Assembly (NCBI GenBank): GCA_050293885.1
Contig: JBNKNO010000052.1
Location: 1-22,922, forward strand
Length of the DNA stretch: 22,922 bases
From: Nitrogeniibacter sp050293885
GTDB lineage: Bacteria; Pseudomonadota; Gammaproteobacteria; Burkholderiales; Rhodocyclaceae
Reading direction: 5' to 3'
Shown: piece by piece, positions 15,130-22,922 of the stretch
Layout: each line of letters starts with the position of its first letter
Numbering within the stretch: the first letter of the stretch is position 1
Program-made: the position numbers and the translations under genes
Notes under the pieces: generated by a model
Told to the model about the DNA's origin: nothing
Database searches by the model: none
Seen by the model: only the letters and a program-made list of their open reading frames with translations

Positions 15130-16752
15130 GTGCTCATCGCCAACAACATCACCATGCAGTTCGGGGCCAAGCCCCTGTTCGACAACGTCTCGGTCAAGTT
15201 CGGAGACGGCAACCGCTACGGCCTGATCGGCGCCAACGGGGCCGGCAAGTCCACCTTCATGAAGATCCTGTGCGGCGCGCTCGAGCCCTCGGCCGGCAAC
15301 GTCACCAAGGAAGAAACCGAACGCATGGCCTATCTGCGCCAGGACCAGTTCGGCTTCGAAGACGTGCGCGTGCTCGACGTAGTGATGATGGGCCACGAAC
15401 AGATGTGGGCCTGCATGCAGGAGAAGGACGCCATCTACGCCAACCCCGAGGCGACCGAAGACGACTACATGAAGGCCGCTGAGCTCGAAGGCCAGTTTGC
15501 CGAGTACGACGGCTACACCGCCGAGGCGCGCGCCGGCGAACTGCTGCTGGGTGTGGGCATCCCCACCGAGCAGCACGATGGCCCCATGAGCCAGGTGGCA
15601 CCGGGCTGGAAGCTGCGCGTGCTGCTGTGTCAGGCGCTGTTCGCCAACCCGGACATCCTGCTGCTCGACGAGCCGACCAACAACCTCGACATCAACACCA
15701 TCCGCTGGCTCGAAGACGTGCTCAACCAGCGCGATTCGACCATGGTCATCATCTCCCACGACCGCCACTTCCTGAACCAGGTGTGCACCCACATGGCGGA
15801 TCTGGACTACGGCACCATCAAGGTCTATCCGGGCACCTACGACGACTACATGGAAGCGTCCACCCTCGCCCGTCAGCGCCAGGCGCAGGCCAACGCGCGC
15901 GCCAAGGACAAGATCGCCGAACTGCAGCAGTTCGTGCGCCGCTTCAGCGCCAACAAGTCCAAGGCCAAGCAGGCCACCAGCCGCCTCAAGCTGATCGACA
16001 AGCTCAAGCCGGAAGACGTGAAGCCGTCCAGCCGCCAGTACCCGTGGATCCGTTTCGAGGTCGACGCCAAGGACAAGCTGCACCGCCAGGCGGTCGAGGT
16101 CGAAAACCTCAGCTTTGCCTACGAGGGCATGGAAAAGCCGCTCATCGACAAGTTCTCCATCGCCATCGATGCCGGCGACCGCGTCGCCATCATCGGCGAG
16201 AACGGCGTCGGCAAGACCACGCTGATGCGCCTGCTGGTCGGTGAGCTGACCCCGGCCAAGGGCAAGATCAAGTGGGCCGAAAAGGCCAAGCTCGGCTACT
16301 ACGCGCAGGACCACGCCGGCGACTTTGACTCCGACGCCACGCTCACCGACTGGATCGCCGAGCATGTGCGCGAAGGCGGCTTCGAAGGCGAGGACATGGA
16401 AACCCTGATCCGCGGCACGTTGGGCCGGCTGCTGTTCTCCGGCGACGAGGTGAAGAAGCCGGTACGCGTGATCTCCGGCGGCGAGCAGGGGCGCATGCTG
16501 TTCGGCAAGCTGATGCTGCAGAACAAGAACGTGCTGCTCATGGACGAACCCACCAACCACCTCGACATGGAATCGATCGAGTCGCTCAACACCGCGCTCG
16601 ACAAGTTCGCCGGCACGCTGATGTTCATCTCCCACGACCGCGAATTCGTCTCCTCGCTGGCCACCCGCATCATCGAGCTCAAGCTCGACGGCACGATCAT
16701 CGACTACCGCGGCACCTACGAGGAATACCTGTCCAGCCAAGGCATCGAGTAA
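15130..16752 (+). CDS. ybiT: ABC-F family ATPase, YbiT type
   Basis: A protein of 540 residues, following E. coli YbiT almost throughout (MLIANNITMQFGAKPLF at the start; EEYLSSQGIE at the end). Walker A GANGAGKS (34-41) and GENGVGKT (356-363); Walker B LLLDEPTNNLD and LLMDEPTNHLD; second signature SGGEQGRMLFG (449-459). The first signature is the family's altered form VAPGWKLRVLL (156-166). The linker RFSANKSKAKQATSRLKLID is the ribosome-contacting arm region. ABC-F proteins act on the ribosome, not in transport. The start is GTG 15130, with GGGA (15118-15121) 8 nt upstream; an in-frame ATG at 15076 would add 18 unlikely residues. A shrunken second copy of the 3' end lies at 18849-18920. Confidence 0.94.
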   Translation: MLIANNITMQFGAKPLFDNVSVKFGDGNRYGLIGANGAGKSTFMKILCGALEPSAGNVTKEETERMAYLRQDQFGFEDVRVLDVVMMGHEQMWACMQEKDAIYANPEATEDDYMKAAELEGQFAEYDGYTAEARAGELLLGVGIPTEQHDGPMSQVAPGWKLRVLLCQALFANPDILLLDEPTNNLDINTIRWLEDVLNQRDSTMVIISHDRHFLNQVCTHMADLDYGTIKVYPGTYDDYMEASTLARQRQAQANARAKDKIAELQQFVRRFSANKSKAKQATSRLKLIDKLKPEDVKPSSRQYPWIRFEVDAKDKLHRQAVEVENLSFAYEGMEKPLIDKFSIAIDAGDRVAIIGENGVGKTTLMRLLVGELTPAKGKIKWAEKAKLGYYAQDHAGDFDSDATLTDWIAEHVREGGFEGEDMETLIRGTLGRLLFSGDEVKKPVRVISGGEQGRMLFGKLMLQNKNVLLMDEPTNHLDMESIESLNTALDKFAGTLMFISHDREFVSSLATRIIELKLDGTIIDYRGTYEEYLSSQGIE

Positions 16753-16802
16753 GCCGGACCATCATCTCAAGGTCGCCGGCGCAGTTCGCCGAACGGCGCC
16801 CC

Positions 16803-16834
16803 ACCCCGATGCCCACACCCCGATGCCCACACCC
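16803..16834. repeat. 14-bp tandem repeat
   Basis: The unit ACCCCGATGCCCAC occurs twice in tandem (16803-16816, 16817-16830) with a partial third copy (ACCC). Its second copy forms the left arm of the adjacent hairpin. Confidence 0.75.
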
Positions 16835-16847
16835 CTCGGGTGTGGGC
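16825..16847 (+). terminator. Strong hairpin after ybiT
   Basis: GCCCACACCC (16825-16834) and GGGTGTGGGC (16838-16847) form a perfect 10-bp stem around a 3-nt loop, 72 bp after the ybiT stop. There is no T-run, so it may protect an mRNA end or act with Rho. Confidence 0.45.
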
Positions 16848-16993
16848 TCCGCGACCCTGACAGGCAACTCTCCCCCGCCCGGCCGGGGAATCCGCCCATA
16901 CGCGCCTCCGGAAAGACCGGTTAGTCTGCCCGGCAAGCACCGCCAGCCCCGATCGGGCACTGCGCGGCCCTTTCCCTTGCCGAGGACATCTGC

Positions 16994-18847
16994 ATGAAAA
17001 CAGGCGATCGGCCCGTACCATACGGCTTTCCCTTCCCCCGACGCCCCCAGCGCACACTGCCCGTCGGGCGCGCTTGCCTGGGCCTGCTCACGGCCCTGGC
17101 CATGCCGCTCGCCATCGCCCAAAGTGATGACACCCTCCTCGGCGCCGCCGGAAACGCGGCCGACTGGCTCACCTACGGACACGGGTACGAGAACCAGCGA
17201 TACTCGCCGCTTGCGCAAGTGGACCGCGGCAACGTCCAGCGCCTGGTGCCCAAGTGGATCTACCAGACCGGGATCACCGGCTCCTTCCAGACCAGCCCCA
17301 TCGTCCGCGACGGGGTGGTGTACCTGACGACGCCGAAAAATCACATCGTCGCCCTCGACGGCACGACCGGCGCCGTACGCTGGAAGTACACCCACCAGCT
17401 CGGCACCGACACTCTCTGTTGCGGCGTCCACAACCGCGGCGTCGCCCTCGGATACGGCAAGCTGTTCGAGATCACCGTCGACGGCCGCCTGATCGCGGTG
17501 GATCGGCATGACGGCACGTTGGTTTGGGATGTGGCGGTGGTGGACCCGGCGGACGGCGCGCCGGACGCGCCAGCCCGGGTCCGCGATCAGGCCCGCCAAC
17601 CCAAGGCGGAAGTTGCCCGGTGGCCCCGTTTCATGGGCAACATGGCACCACTGGTCTACGACGGCATGGTCATCGTCGGCACCTCCGGCGCCGGCTATAC
17701 CAGTGTGCTGAGTGAAGATCAGGACACCACCCGGGCGACCGTGGGCCGCAGCGGGCCGCGCCGTGGCATGCGGGCCTTCATTTCCGCCTTCGATGTGGAC
17801 ACCGGCCGCCTGATCTGGCGCTGGTATTCGACCAAGCGCGACGGTTGGGAAGGCGCGTTCGTCACGCACACCGAATCGGGCGACCCGCTCGACCGCGACA
17901 TCGCCACCGAGCGCGCCAACGCCGACGAGTATCGGGATGCCTGGAAGCGCGGCGGCGGCTCCATCAGTTCCTCGCCCGCGCTGGACCCGACGCTTGGCCT
18001 GATTTACTTCGGGACCGGCAATGCCGCACCGTACGCCGATCTCTATCGGCCCGGCGACAATCTGTACACGGCCTCCCTCGTCGCCCTGGATGTGCACACC
18101 GGCCAGCTACGCTGGTATCACCAGCTCACGCCCCACGACATGTGGGGCTACGACGTCGCCGCCTCGCCCCTGTTGCTGGACGTGCCGGTCGACGGGGCCC
18201 ACGTGCCCGGCGTCGCCGTGGTCACCAAATCCGGCTGGATGTATTTTTTCAACCGGGCCACCGGTGCATTCATCCGCCGCTCGGAGGGCTTCGTGCCCCA
18301 GACCCATCTGTTCAAGCGGGCCCGCGACGCGCAGGGCTTTCTGGCCGTGCCCGGCGAAGCCGGCGGCGCCAACTGGCCCCCCATGGCCTACAGCGCCGAA
18401 ACCGGCTGGGCCTACATCGCCGGCAGCCACTATCCGAGCCGTTTCTCCCTGGAAAAGGATGCCAAGGGCAATCGGGTGAACGTGCTCACCTTTCCGGAAC
18501 ACGTCGACAACTACGGCACCTTCAGCGCCATCGATCCGGCCACCGGCCGCATCGCCTGGCAGGCGCGTCTCGACAAGCCCTTCAACGGCGGCGCCACCGC
18601 CACGGCAGGTGGACTGGTGTTCCTGGGTGAATCCAGCGGTTTCCTCACGGCCCGCGATGCCCACGACGGCCGCCTGCTATGGCAGTTTCAGACGGGTGCC
18701 GGCGTCAACGCGCCACCCGTGGTCTATCAGGCGCGGGGCAAGGAATACGTGATCGTTGCCGCCGGCGGCAACACCTTGTTCGGCATTCCACCCGGCGACA
18801 CCGTCATCGCATTCGGACTGCCGGAGGCGACGGCCGAAACGCACTGA
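16994..18847 (+). CDS. PQQ-dependent (quinoprotein) alcohol dehydrogenase-like protein
   Basis: A protein of 617 residues. Signal peptide (hydrophobic core 27-42, cleavage near AIAQ), so periplasmic. The mature part is an eight-bladed propeller with W-docking motifs such as LDGTTGAVRWKY, VDTGRLIWRW, HTGQLRWYHQ and DGRLLWQF. A vicinal cysteine pair C142-C143 (LCCGVHNRG) matches the disulfide over PQQ in methanol and ethanol dehydrogenases. In those enzymes the active-site motif is HDxWDY; here it reads HDMWGYD, so the catalytic Asp is Gly385, while the Asp two residues later (D387, the lanthanide-binding position of XoxF) is kept. No cytochrome c domain is present. GAGGA lies 7 nt before the ATG. 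No PQQ synthesis genes are in the window. Substrate unknown. Confidence 0.88.
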   Translation: MKTGDRPVPYGFPFPRRPQRTLPVGRACLGLLTALAMPLAIAQSDDTLLGAAGNAADWLTYGHGYENQRYSPLAQVDRGNVQRLVPKWIYQTGITGSFQTSPIVRDGVVYLTTPKNHIVALDGTTGAVRWKYTHQLGTDTLCCGVHNRGVALGYGKLFEITVDGRLIAVDRHDGTLVWDVAVVDPADGAPDAPARVRDQARQPKAEVARWPRFMGNMAPLVYDGMVIVGTSGAGYTSVLSEDQDTTRATVGRSGPRRGMRAFISAFDVDTGRLIWRWYSTKRDGWEGAFVTHTESGDPLDRDIATERANADEYRDAWKRGGGSISSSPALDPTLGLIYFGTGNAAPYADLYRPGDNLYTASLVALDVHTGQLRWYHQLTPHDMWGYDVAASPLLLDVPVDGAHVPGVAVVTKSGWMYFFNRATGAFIRRSEGFVPQTHLFKRARDAQGFLAVPGEAGGANWPPMAYSAETGWAYIAGSHYPSRFSLEKDAKGNRVNVLTFPEHVDNYGTFSAIDPATGRIAWQARLDKPFNGGATATAGGLVFLGESSGFLTARDAHDGRLLWQFQTGAGVNAPPVVYQARGKEYVIVAAGGNTLFGIPPGDTVIAFGLPEATAETH

Positions 18848-18848
18848 G

Positions 18849-18920
18849 CCATTTCGCCGACATGCTGATCTTCAGCGCCCACGACCGCGAATTCGTGGCC
18901 TCTCTGTCCCGCCAGGGCAT
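18849..18920 (+). pseudogene. Truncated, internally deleted copy of the ybiT 3' end
   Basis: Beginning 1 nt after the dehydrogenase stop, the DNA aligns with ybiT 16602-16658 at roughly four of five bases, including a 19-base identical run through the HDREFV codons. It then jumps about 70 bp to match the last ybiT codons (ending GGCATCGAG). Translated, it reads HFADMLIFSAHDREFVASLS joined to RQGIE, against KFAGTLMFISHDREFVSSLA and SSQGIE in ybiT. The stop codon is lost and the frame continues in phase into creB. It is a remnant, not a functional gene. Confidence 0.8.
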
Positions 18921-18950
18921 CGAGCCAAGCCATCGCTCCAGCCGCGACAC

Positions 18951-18969
18951 CGCCCGCCCCCCTCGGGCG
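18951..18969 (+). repeat. GC-rich hairpin upstream of creB
   Basis: CGCCCG (18951-18956) and CGGGCG (18964-18969) pair around CCCCCCT, with more G-C pairing possible outside. It lies between the dehydrogenase stop and the creB -10 box, and may help end dehydrogenase transcription. No T-run. Confidence 0.4.
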
Positions 18970-18978
18970 GGGGCCGCG

Positions 18979-18984
18979 TATACT
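18979..18984 (+). promoter_or_regulatory. Candidate -10 box of creBC
   Basis: TATACT in an otherwise very GC-rich stretch, 30 bp before the creB ATG. No -35 is recognisable, so an activator or an unusual sigma contact may be needed. Confidence 0.45.
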
Positions 18985-19014
18985 GCCGCTATCCACGGCC
19001 GTCGTCGTCCCGCC

Positions 19015-19706
<692 letters not shown>

Positions 19707-19707
<1 letters not shown>

Positions 19708-21137
19708 TGCGGATATCCCTGCGCATTTTGCTGGGCTATTTCCTCATCGTCGGCGTTGCCGCCTGGTTCGTGCTGTCGGTGTTTCAGCAGGAGGTCAAGC
19801 CCGGCGTGCGCAAGGCGCTGGAAGACAGTCTGATCGATAGCGCCAACCTGCTGGCCGAGCTGGCCGCGCCCGATCTGGCCGCCGGCACGATCGACAGCGG
19901 CGGCTTTGCCCGCGCGGTGACCGCCTATCGCCAGCGCAAGGTCGATGCGCTGATCTGGGATCACCACAAGCAGACGCTTGACCTGCGTGTCTATGTGACC
20001 GACGCGCGCGGCATCGTCGTGTTCGACTCCGACAACGCTGCCGTCGGTCAGGACTTCTCGCGCTGGAACGACGTCTTTCGCACGCTGCAAGGCCGCTATG
20101 GCGCACGCAGTTCGGCAGCATCGCCCTACGACCCGGACAACTCGGTAATGTATGTGGCCGCGCCGGTGAACGCCCCGGACGACACGCTGATCGGCGTGCT
20201 CACGGTGTCGCGCGCCAACCGCACGGTGGCGCCGATCGTGGCGCGCAGCGAGTCGCGCATCCGCCGCGCCGGCTACCTCTTGCTCGCCCTGTCGGCGCTG
20301 ATCGGTGGGGTGTTCACCTGGCGCCTCACGCGCTCGATCGGGCGGCTGCAGCGCTATGCACAGGACGTGGCCGCCGGCCGACCGGCCACCCCGCCCGAAT
20401 CCGGCAACACCGAAATCGCGCAACTGGGTCGAGCACTCGAATCCATGCGCGAGGAGCTCGAAGGCAAGCAGTACGTGGAAAACTACGTGCAGCACCTGAC
20501 CCACGAACTGAAAAGCCCGCTGGCGGCCATTCGCGGCGCCGCCGAATTGCTCGAAGAAGATCTACCGCCCGAGCAGCGCGCACGCTTCCTGGGCAATGTC
20601 CGCGCGCAATGCGGCCGGCTGCAGGACATTGCCGACAAGATGCTCGATCTGGCCACGGTGGAGCATCGGCAGCAACTCGATGCGCCCGAACGCCTGTCGC
20701 TGACGGCGGTGGCCGAGCAGGCGGTGGCGGCCGCCGAGCCGCGGCTGAAGGCCAAGGCGCTATCGGTCGAATGGCATCGAAGCGCCGAGGCACACATCGT
20801 CGGCGAACGCTTCTTGCTGCTGCGCGCGCTGGCCAACCTGCTCGACAACGCCATCGACTTCGCGCCCGAGGGCAGCACGCTCACCGTCGGCATTGCCCGC
20901 GAGGGCGCAAACGCCTGCCTCACGCTGCGCGATCGTGGCCCGGGCATTCCGGACTACGCCGCCGGCCGACTGTTCGAACGCTTCTACTCACTGCCTCGCC
21001 CCGACGGCCGCGCCAAGAGCACCGGCCTGGGGCTCGCCTTCGTCGCCCAGGTAGCGGCGCTGCACGGCGGCGACATTCGCATCGACACGCATCCCGAGGG
21101 CGGCGCCATGGCACGACTGACCCTGCCCGCCGCCTGA
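19707..21137 (+). CDS. creC: Sensor histidine kinase CreC
   Basis: A protein of 476 residues (E. coli CreC 474). TM1 (about 7-26), a periplasmic sensor domain (about 30-185), TM2 (about 187-205), HAMP linker, then the kinase core: H-box HLTHELKSPLAAIRGAAELL with phospho-acceptor His266, N-box ALANLLDNAIDFAP, G1 DRGPGIP, F-box ERFYSL, G2 TGLGLAFV, and the final HGGDIRIDTHPEGG. An intact inner-membrane kinase that should phosphorylate CreB. The start ATG 19707 shares its A with the TGA stop of creB, so the two are translationally coupled. Confidence 0.93.
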
Positions 21138-21144
21138 AGCGGAA

Positions 21145-21160
21145 TTCACACAGACTTCAC
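21145..21160 (+). promoter_or_regulatory. cre-tag: CreB binding site upstream of creD
   Basis: TTCAC (21145-21149), 6 bp, TTCAC (21156-21160): an exact match to the cre-tag TTCAC-N6-TTCAC bound by E. coli CreB. It lies 76 bp before the creD ATG and just after the creC stop. Confidence 0.88.
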
Positions 21161-21176
21161 ACACCCACGCGGGCGC

Positions 21177-21181
21177 TTCAC
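21177..21181 (+). promoter_or_regulatory. Third TTCAC half-site
   Basis: A further TTCAC 21 bp after the start of the second half-site of the cre-tag. With the 11-bp step between the first two, all three would lie on about the same face of the helix. Confidence 0.45.
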
Positions 21182-21235
21182 GTCCGCCCCACACCGCCCT
21201 GTCACGCTGACGGCATCCCAACCCTGGAGCCTGTC

Positions 21236-22600
21236 ATGCAACGCGCCCTGATTCTCAAGATTGTCGTCATCGGTCTACTGACCCTGCTGCTGCTGATCCC
21301 GCTGGCGATGACCAGCAGCCTGGTCTCCGAACGCCAGAACCGCCAGGCCGAAGTCGTCCGCGACGTCGCCGCCAGCTACGCCGGCGCACAGCAGATCACC
21401 GGCCCGGTACTCGCCCTGCCGTGGACACGACTGCGCATCGATGAAACGCCCGCCACCCTCACCACCCCGGCCATCCGCCAGCAGGTGCGCGAATCGGGCG
21501 TGCATTACGTCTTTCCGAGTCAGTTGAACGTGCAGGGTGAACTGAGCACCGGCACCAAGTCGCGAGGGCTGTTCCATGCCCGCGTCTATCAATGGCAAGG
21601 CGCGCTCAGCGGCCAGTTCGTGCTGCCCGACACCGCGCCGGTGGGGCATCGCGACGGCGATCGCATGATCTGGGGGCAACCGTATCTGGCCGTGGCACTG
21701 GACGACCCGCGCGGCATCATCGGCCAACCGACGCTCGCCTGGGACGGCAAAACCCTGCCATTCGAACGCGGCAGCCGCCTCGGCCGGCAAAGCCGCGGCA
21801 TTCACGCAGCACTGCCCCAATGGCAACCCGGCGCGGGCGCGACCGTGGAATTCACGCTGAATCTGGCGCTACGGGGCACCGAGCGCATCGCGTTCGTACC
21901 GCTGGGGGACAGTAACCGCTTCGAGCTGGAATCGAGCTGGCCCCATCCGTCCTTCACCGGCCGCTACCTGCCCGACCCGGAAAGCCAGCAGATCAGCGAA
22001 GACGGATTCCGTGCAATCTGGTCGATCAGCGCACTCGCCGCCGAAGCGGCCAGCCAGTTGCGCGATGGCGAAGCCCAATGCAACGGGCGCAACTGCAGCT
22101 ACACGCTGGACACGCTGGAAGTCCAGCTGGTCGAACCGGTCGCCATCTACACCCTGTCCGACCGCGCGCTCAAGTACGGCCACCTGTTCATCGTGCTCAC
22201 CTTCGCCGCCTTCTTCATCTTCGAAGCGCTCAAGCGGCTGGCGATCCACCCGATCCAGTACCTGCTCGTCGGCCTCGCCCTGGCGGTGTTCTTCCTGCTG
22301 CTCATCAGCCTGTCGGAACACCTCGCCTTCGGCCTCGCCTACGCCTTGTCGGCGCTGGCCTGCTGCGGGTTGATCACGCTCTATCTGGGTACCGTGCTCG
22401 GCTCGCGCCAGCGTGGCCTGGCCTTCGGTGGCGCGCTCGCCGCGCTGTTCGCCGCGCTCTACTTCCTGCTGCGCTCCGAAGACAACGCGCTGATGCTCGG
22501 CAGTCTGCTGATCTTCGGCTTGCTCGCCGCCGCCATGGTCGCGACTCGCAAGGTGGACTGGTATGCCCTGACGCCCAACCGACTGGAAAATGCACGTTAA
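21236..22600 (+). CDS. creD: Inner membrane protein CreD
   Basis: A protein of 454 residues (E. coli CreD 450). TM1 at 7-27 (VVIGLLTLLLLIPLAM), followed by SSLVSERQNRQAEVVRDVAA, typical of the family. A large periplasmic domain (about 30-320) contains ITGPVLALPW and YLPDPESQQISEDGFRAIW. Several TM helices follow (about 325-440). In E. coli, creD is the most strongly CreBC-induced gene; its function is unknown, but it affects envelope and colicin or beta-lactam phenotypes. GGAG lies 7 nt before the ATG. A cre-tag upstream shows it can be switched on separately from creBC. Confidence 0.95.
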   Translation: MQRALILKIVVIGLLTLLLLIPLAMTSSLVSERQNRQAEVVRDVAASYAGAQQITGPVLALPWTRLRIDETPATLTTPAIRQQVRESGVHYVFPSQLNVQGELSTGTKSRGLFHARVYQWQGALSGQFVLPDTAPVGHRDGDRMIWGQPYLAVALDDPRGIIGQPTLAWDGKTLPFERGSRLGRQSRGIHAALPQWQPGAGATVEFTLNLALRGTERIAFVPLGDSNRFELESSWPHPSFTGRYLPDPESQQISEDGFRAIWSISALAAEAASQLRDGEAQCNGRNCSYTLDTLEVQLVEPVAIYTLSDRALKYGHLFIVLTFAAFFIFEALKRLAIHPIQYLLVGLALAVFFLLLISLSEHLAFGLAYALSALACCGLITLYLGTVLGSRQRGLAFGGALAALFAALYFLLRSEDNALMLGSLLIFGLLAAAMVATRKVDWYALTPNRLENAR

Positions 22601-22613
22601 ACCTTTCGGTCCC

Positions 22614-22645
22614 AAGGGGTTTGCGTCACAATGGCGCAACCCCTT
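22614..22645 (+). terminator. Hairpin after creD
   Basis: AAGGGGTTTGCG (22614-22625) pairs with CGCAACCCCTT (22635-22645), 11 bp with a one-base bulge, just after the creD stop. Few Ts follow (GTATAG), so it is a fair rather than strong terminator. It may also overlap the promoter of the next gene. Confidence 0.5.
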
Positions 22646-22660
22646 GTATAGCAACGATTT

Positions 22661-22922
22661 GTGCCCAAACCCCAAGCGCAGCTTCCCACCACACCCCGCC
22701 CCTGGGCACACTGGCTACTGCGCCGTGCCGGCTGGACGCTCGAGATCGTGCCGCCACCGGGGCCGAAGGTGGTGCTGGTGGTCTATCCGCACACCTCGAA
22801 CTGGGACTTCTTCATCGCCATCATCGCCCGCTACGCCTCCGGCTGGCCGGTCAAATGGCTCGGCAAGCACACGCTCTTCCTGCCCCCCTTCGGTCGCCTG
22901 TTCAGCGCCATGGGCGGCATTC
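22661..22922 (+). CDS. PlsC-like acyltransferase, N-terminal part (runs off the window)
   Basis: From GTG 22661 the frame is open to the end of the window (87 codons). After WAHWLLRRAGWTLEIVPPPG comes VVLVVYPHTSNWDFFIAI, with the HxxxxD motif (HTSNWD) that is catalytic in glycerolipid and lysophosphatidate acyltransferases, then WLGKHTLFLPPFGRLFSAMGG. This is the subgroup of 1-acyl-glycerol-3-phosphate acyltransferase-like proteins often seen in proteobacteria; the acyl acceptor is unknown. Whether the start is GTG 22661 or further downstream cannot be settled; no ATG is near. Confidence 0.8.
   Translation, partial: MPKPQAQLPTTPRPWAHWLLRRAGWTLEIVPPPGPKVVLVVYPHTSNWDFFIAIIARYASGWPVKWLGKHTLFLPPFGRLFSAMGGI

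Noticed and set aside
14866..16740. Long minus-strand reading frame opposite ybiT
   Set aside because: A shadow caused by high GC and codon bias; the plus strand encodes a full ABC-F protein with all motifs.
17414..17430. Possible heme-binding site at LCCGVH in the PQQ dehydrogenase
   Set aside because: The spacing is not CxxCH; the adjacent cysteines match the vicinal disulfide of quinoprotein dehydrogenases. No cytochrome domain is present.
16697..18097. Long minus-strand reading frame opposite the PQQ dehydrogenase
   Set aside because: No recognisable domain; the plus strand has a signal peptide and quinoprotein motifs.

Overview
The window is a high-GC chromosomal segment whose gene content looks like a betaproteobacterium, most likely of the Rhodocyclales (Azoarcus/Thauera/Denitromonas type). 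That placement is inferred from protein resemblance and codon use. No rRNA, tRNA, transposase, integrase or CRISPR array is visible. Most of the window is housekeeping or regulatory sequence, with a few accessory insertions.

Layout. 1-939 is the 3' part of a UPF0149/SEC-C protein. 1026-2096 (minus) is a self-inhibited class II Fic protein, followed by about 500 bp of intergenic DNA with a hairpin and a REP-like repeat. 2606-3924 holds two convergent signalling genes: a response regulator with an N-terminal excisionase-type HTH, and a protein that looks like a degenerate histidine-kinase ATPase fold. 4178-6276 (minus) is a compact run of a PACE-type efflux protein, murB and a possible CheZ-like protein, ending in a strong terminator. 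6432-7753 (plus) holds a secreted DsrE-like protein, a hotdog thioesterase and a secreted protein of unknown function. 7803-11077 (minus) holds ilvA (threonine deaminase with a C-terminal ACT domain) and the ABC-F gene yheS. 11143-11715 holds two small convergent genes.

11881-12914 (minus) is the accessory island of most interest: the 'mobile mystery protein' A/B pair (HTH regulator plus Fic enzyme). It sits between two strong terminators, and its promoter region carries two dyads with identical geometry (12-bp arms, 13-bp centre). A secreted rhodanese (minus) and an MFS transporter (plus) follow.

15130-22600 (plus) runs ybiT (ABC-F), a PQQ-type quinoprotein dehydrogenase, then creB-creC-creD. 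A shrunken second copy of the ybiT 3' end lies directly after the dehydrogenase stop codon and in frame with creB. This suggests that the dehydrogenase was inserted between ybiT and creBCD by a recombination event that duplicated the ybiT tail. A textbook cre-tag (TTCAC-N6-TTCAC) plus a third half-site lies upstream of creD, so the Cre two-component system can be linked to its target from sequence alone. The window ends inside a PlsC-like acyltransferase gene.

The best candidates for under-described biology are the mobile mystery A/B operator, the ybiT scar with its quinoprotein lacking the usual catalytic aspartate, and the HTH-receiver/degenerate-kinase neighbours.
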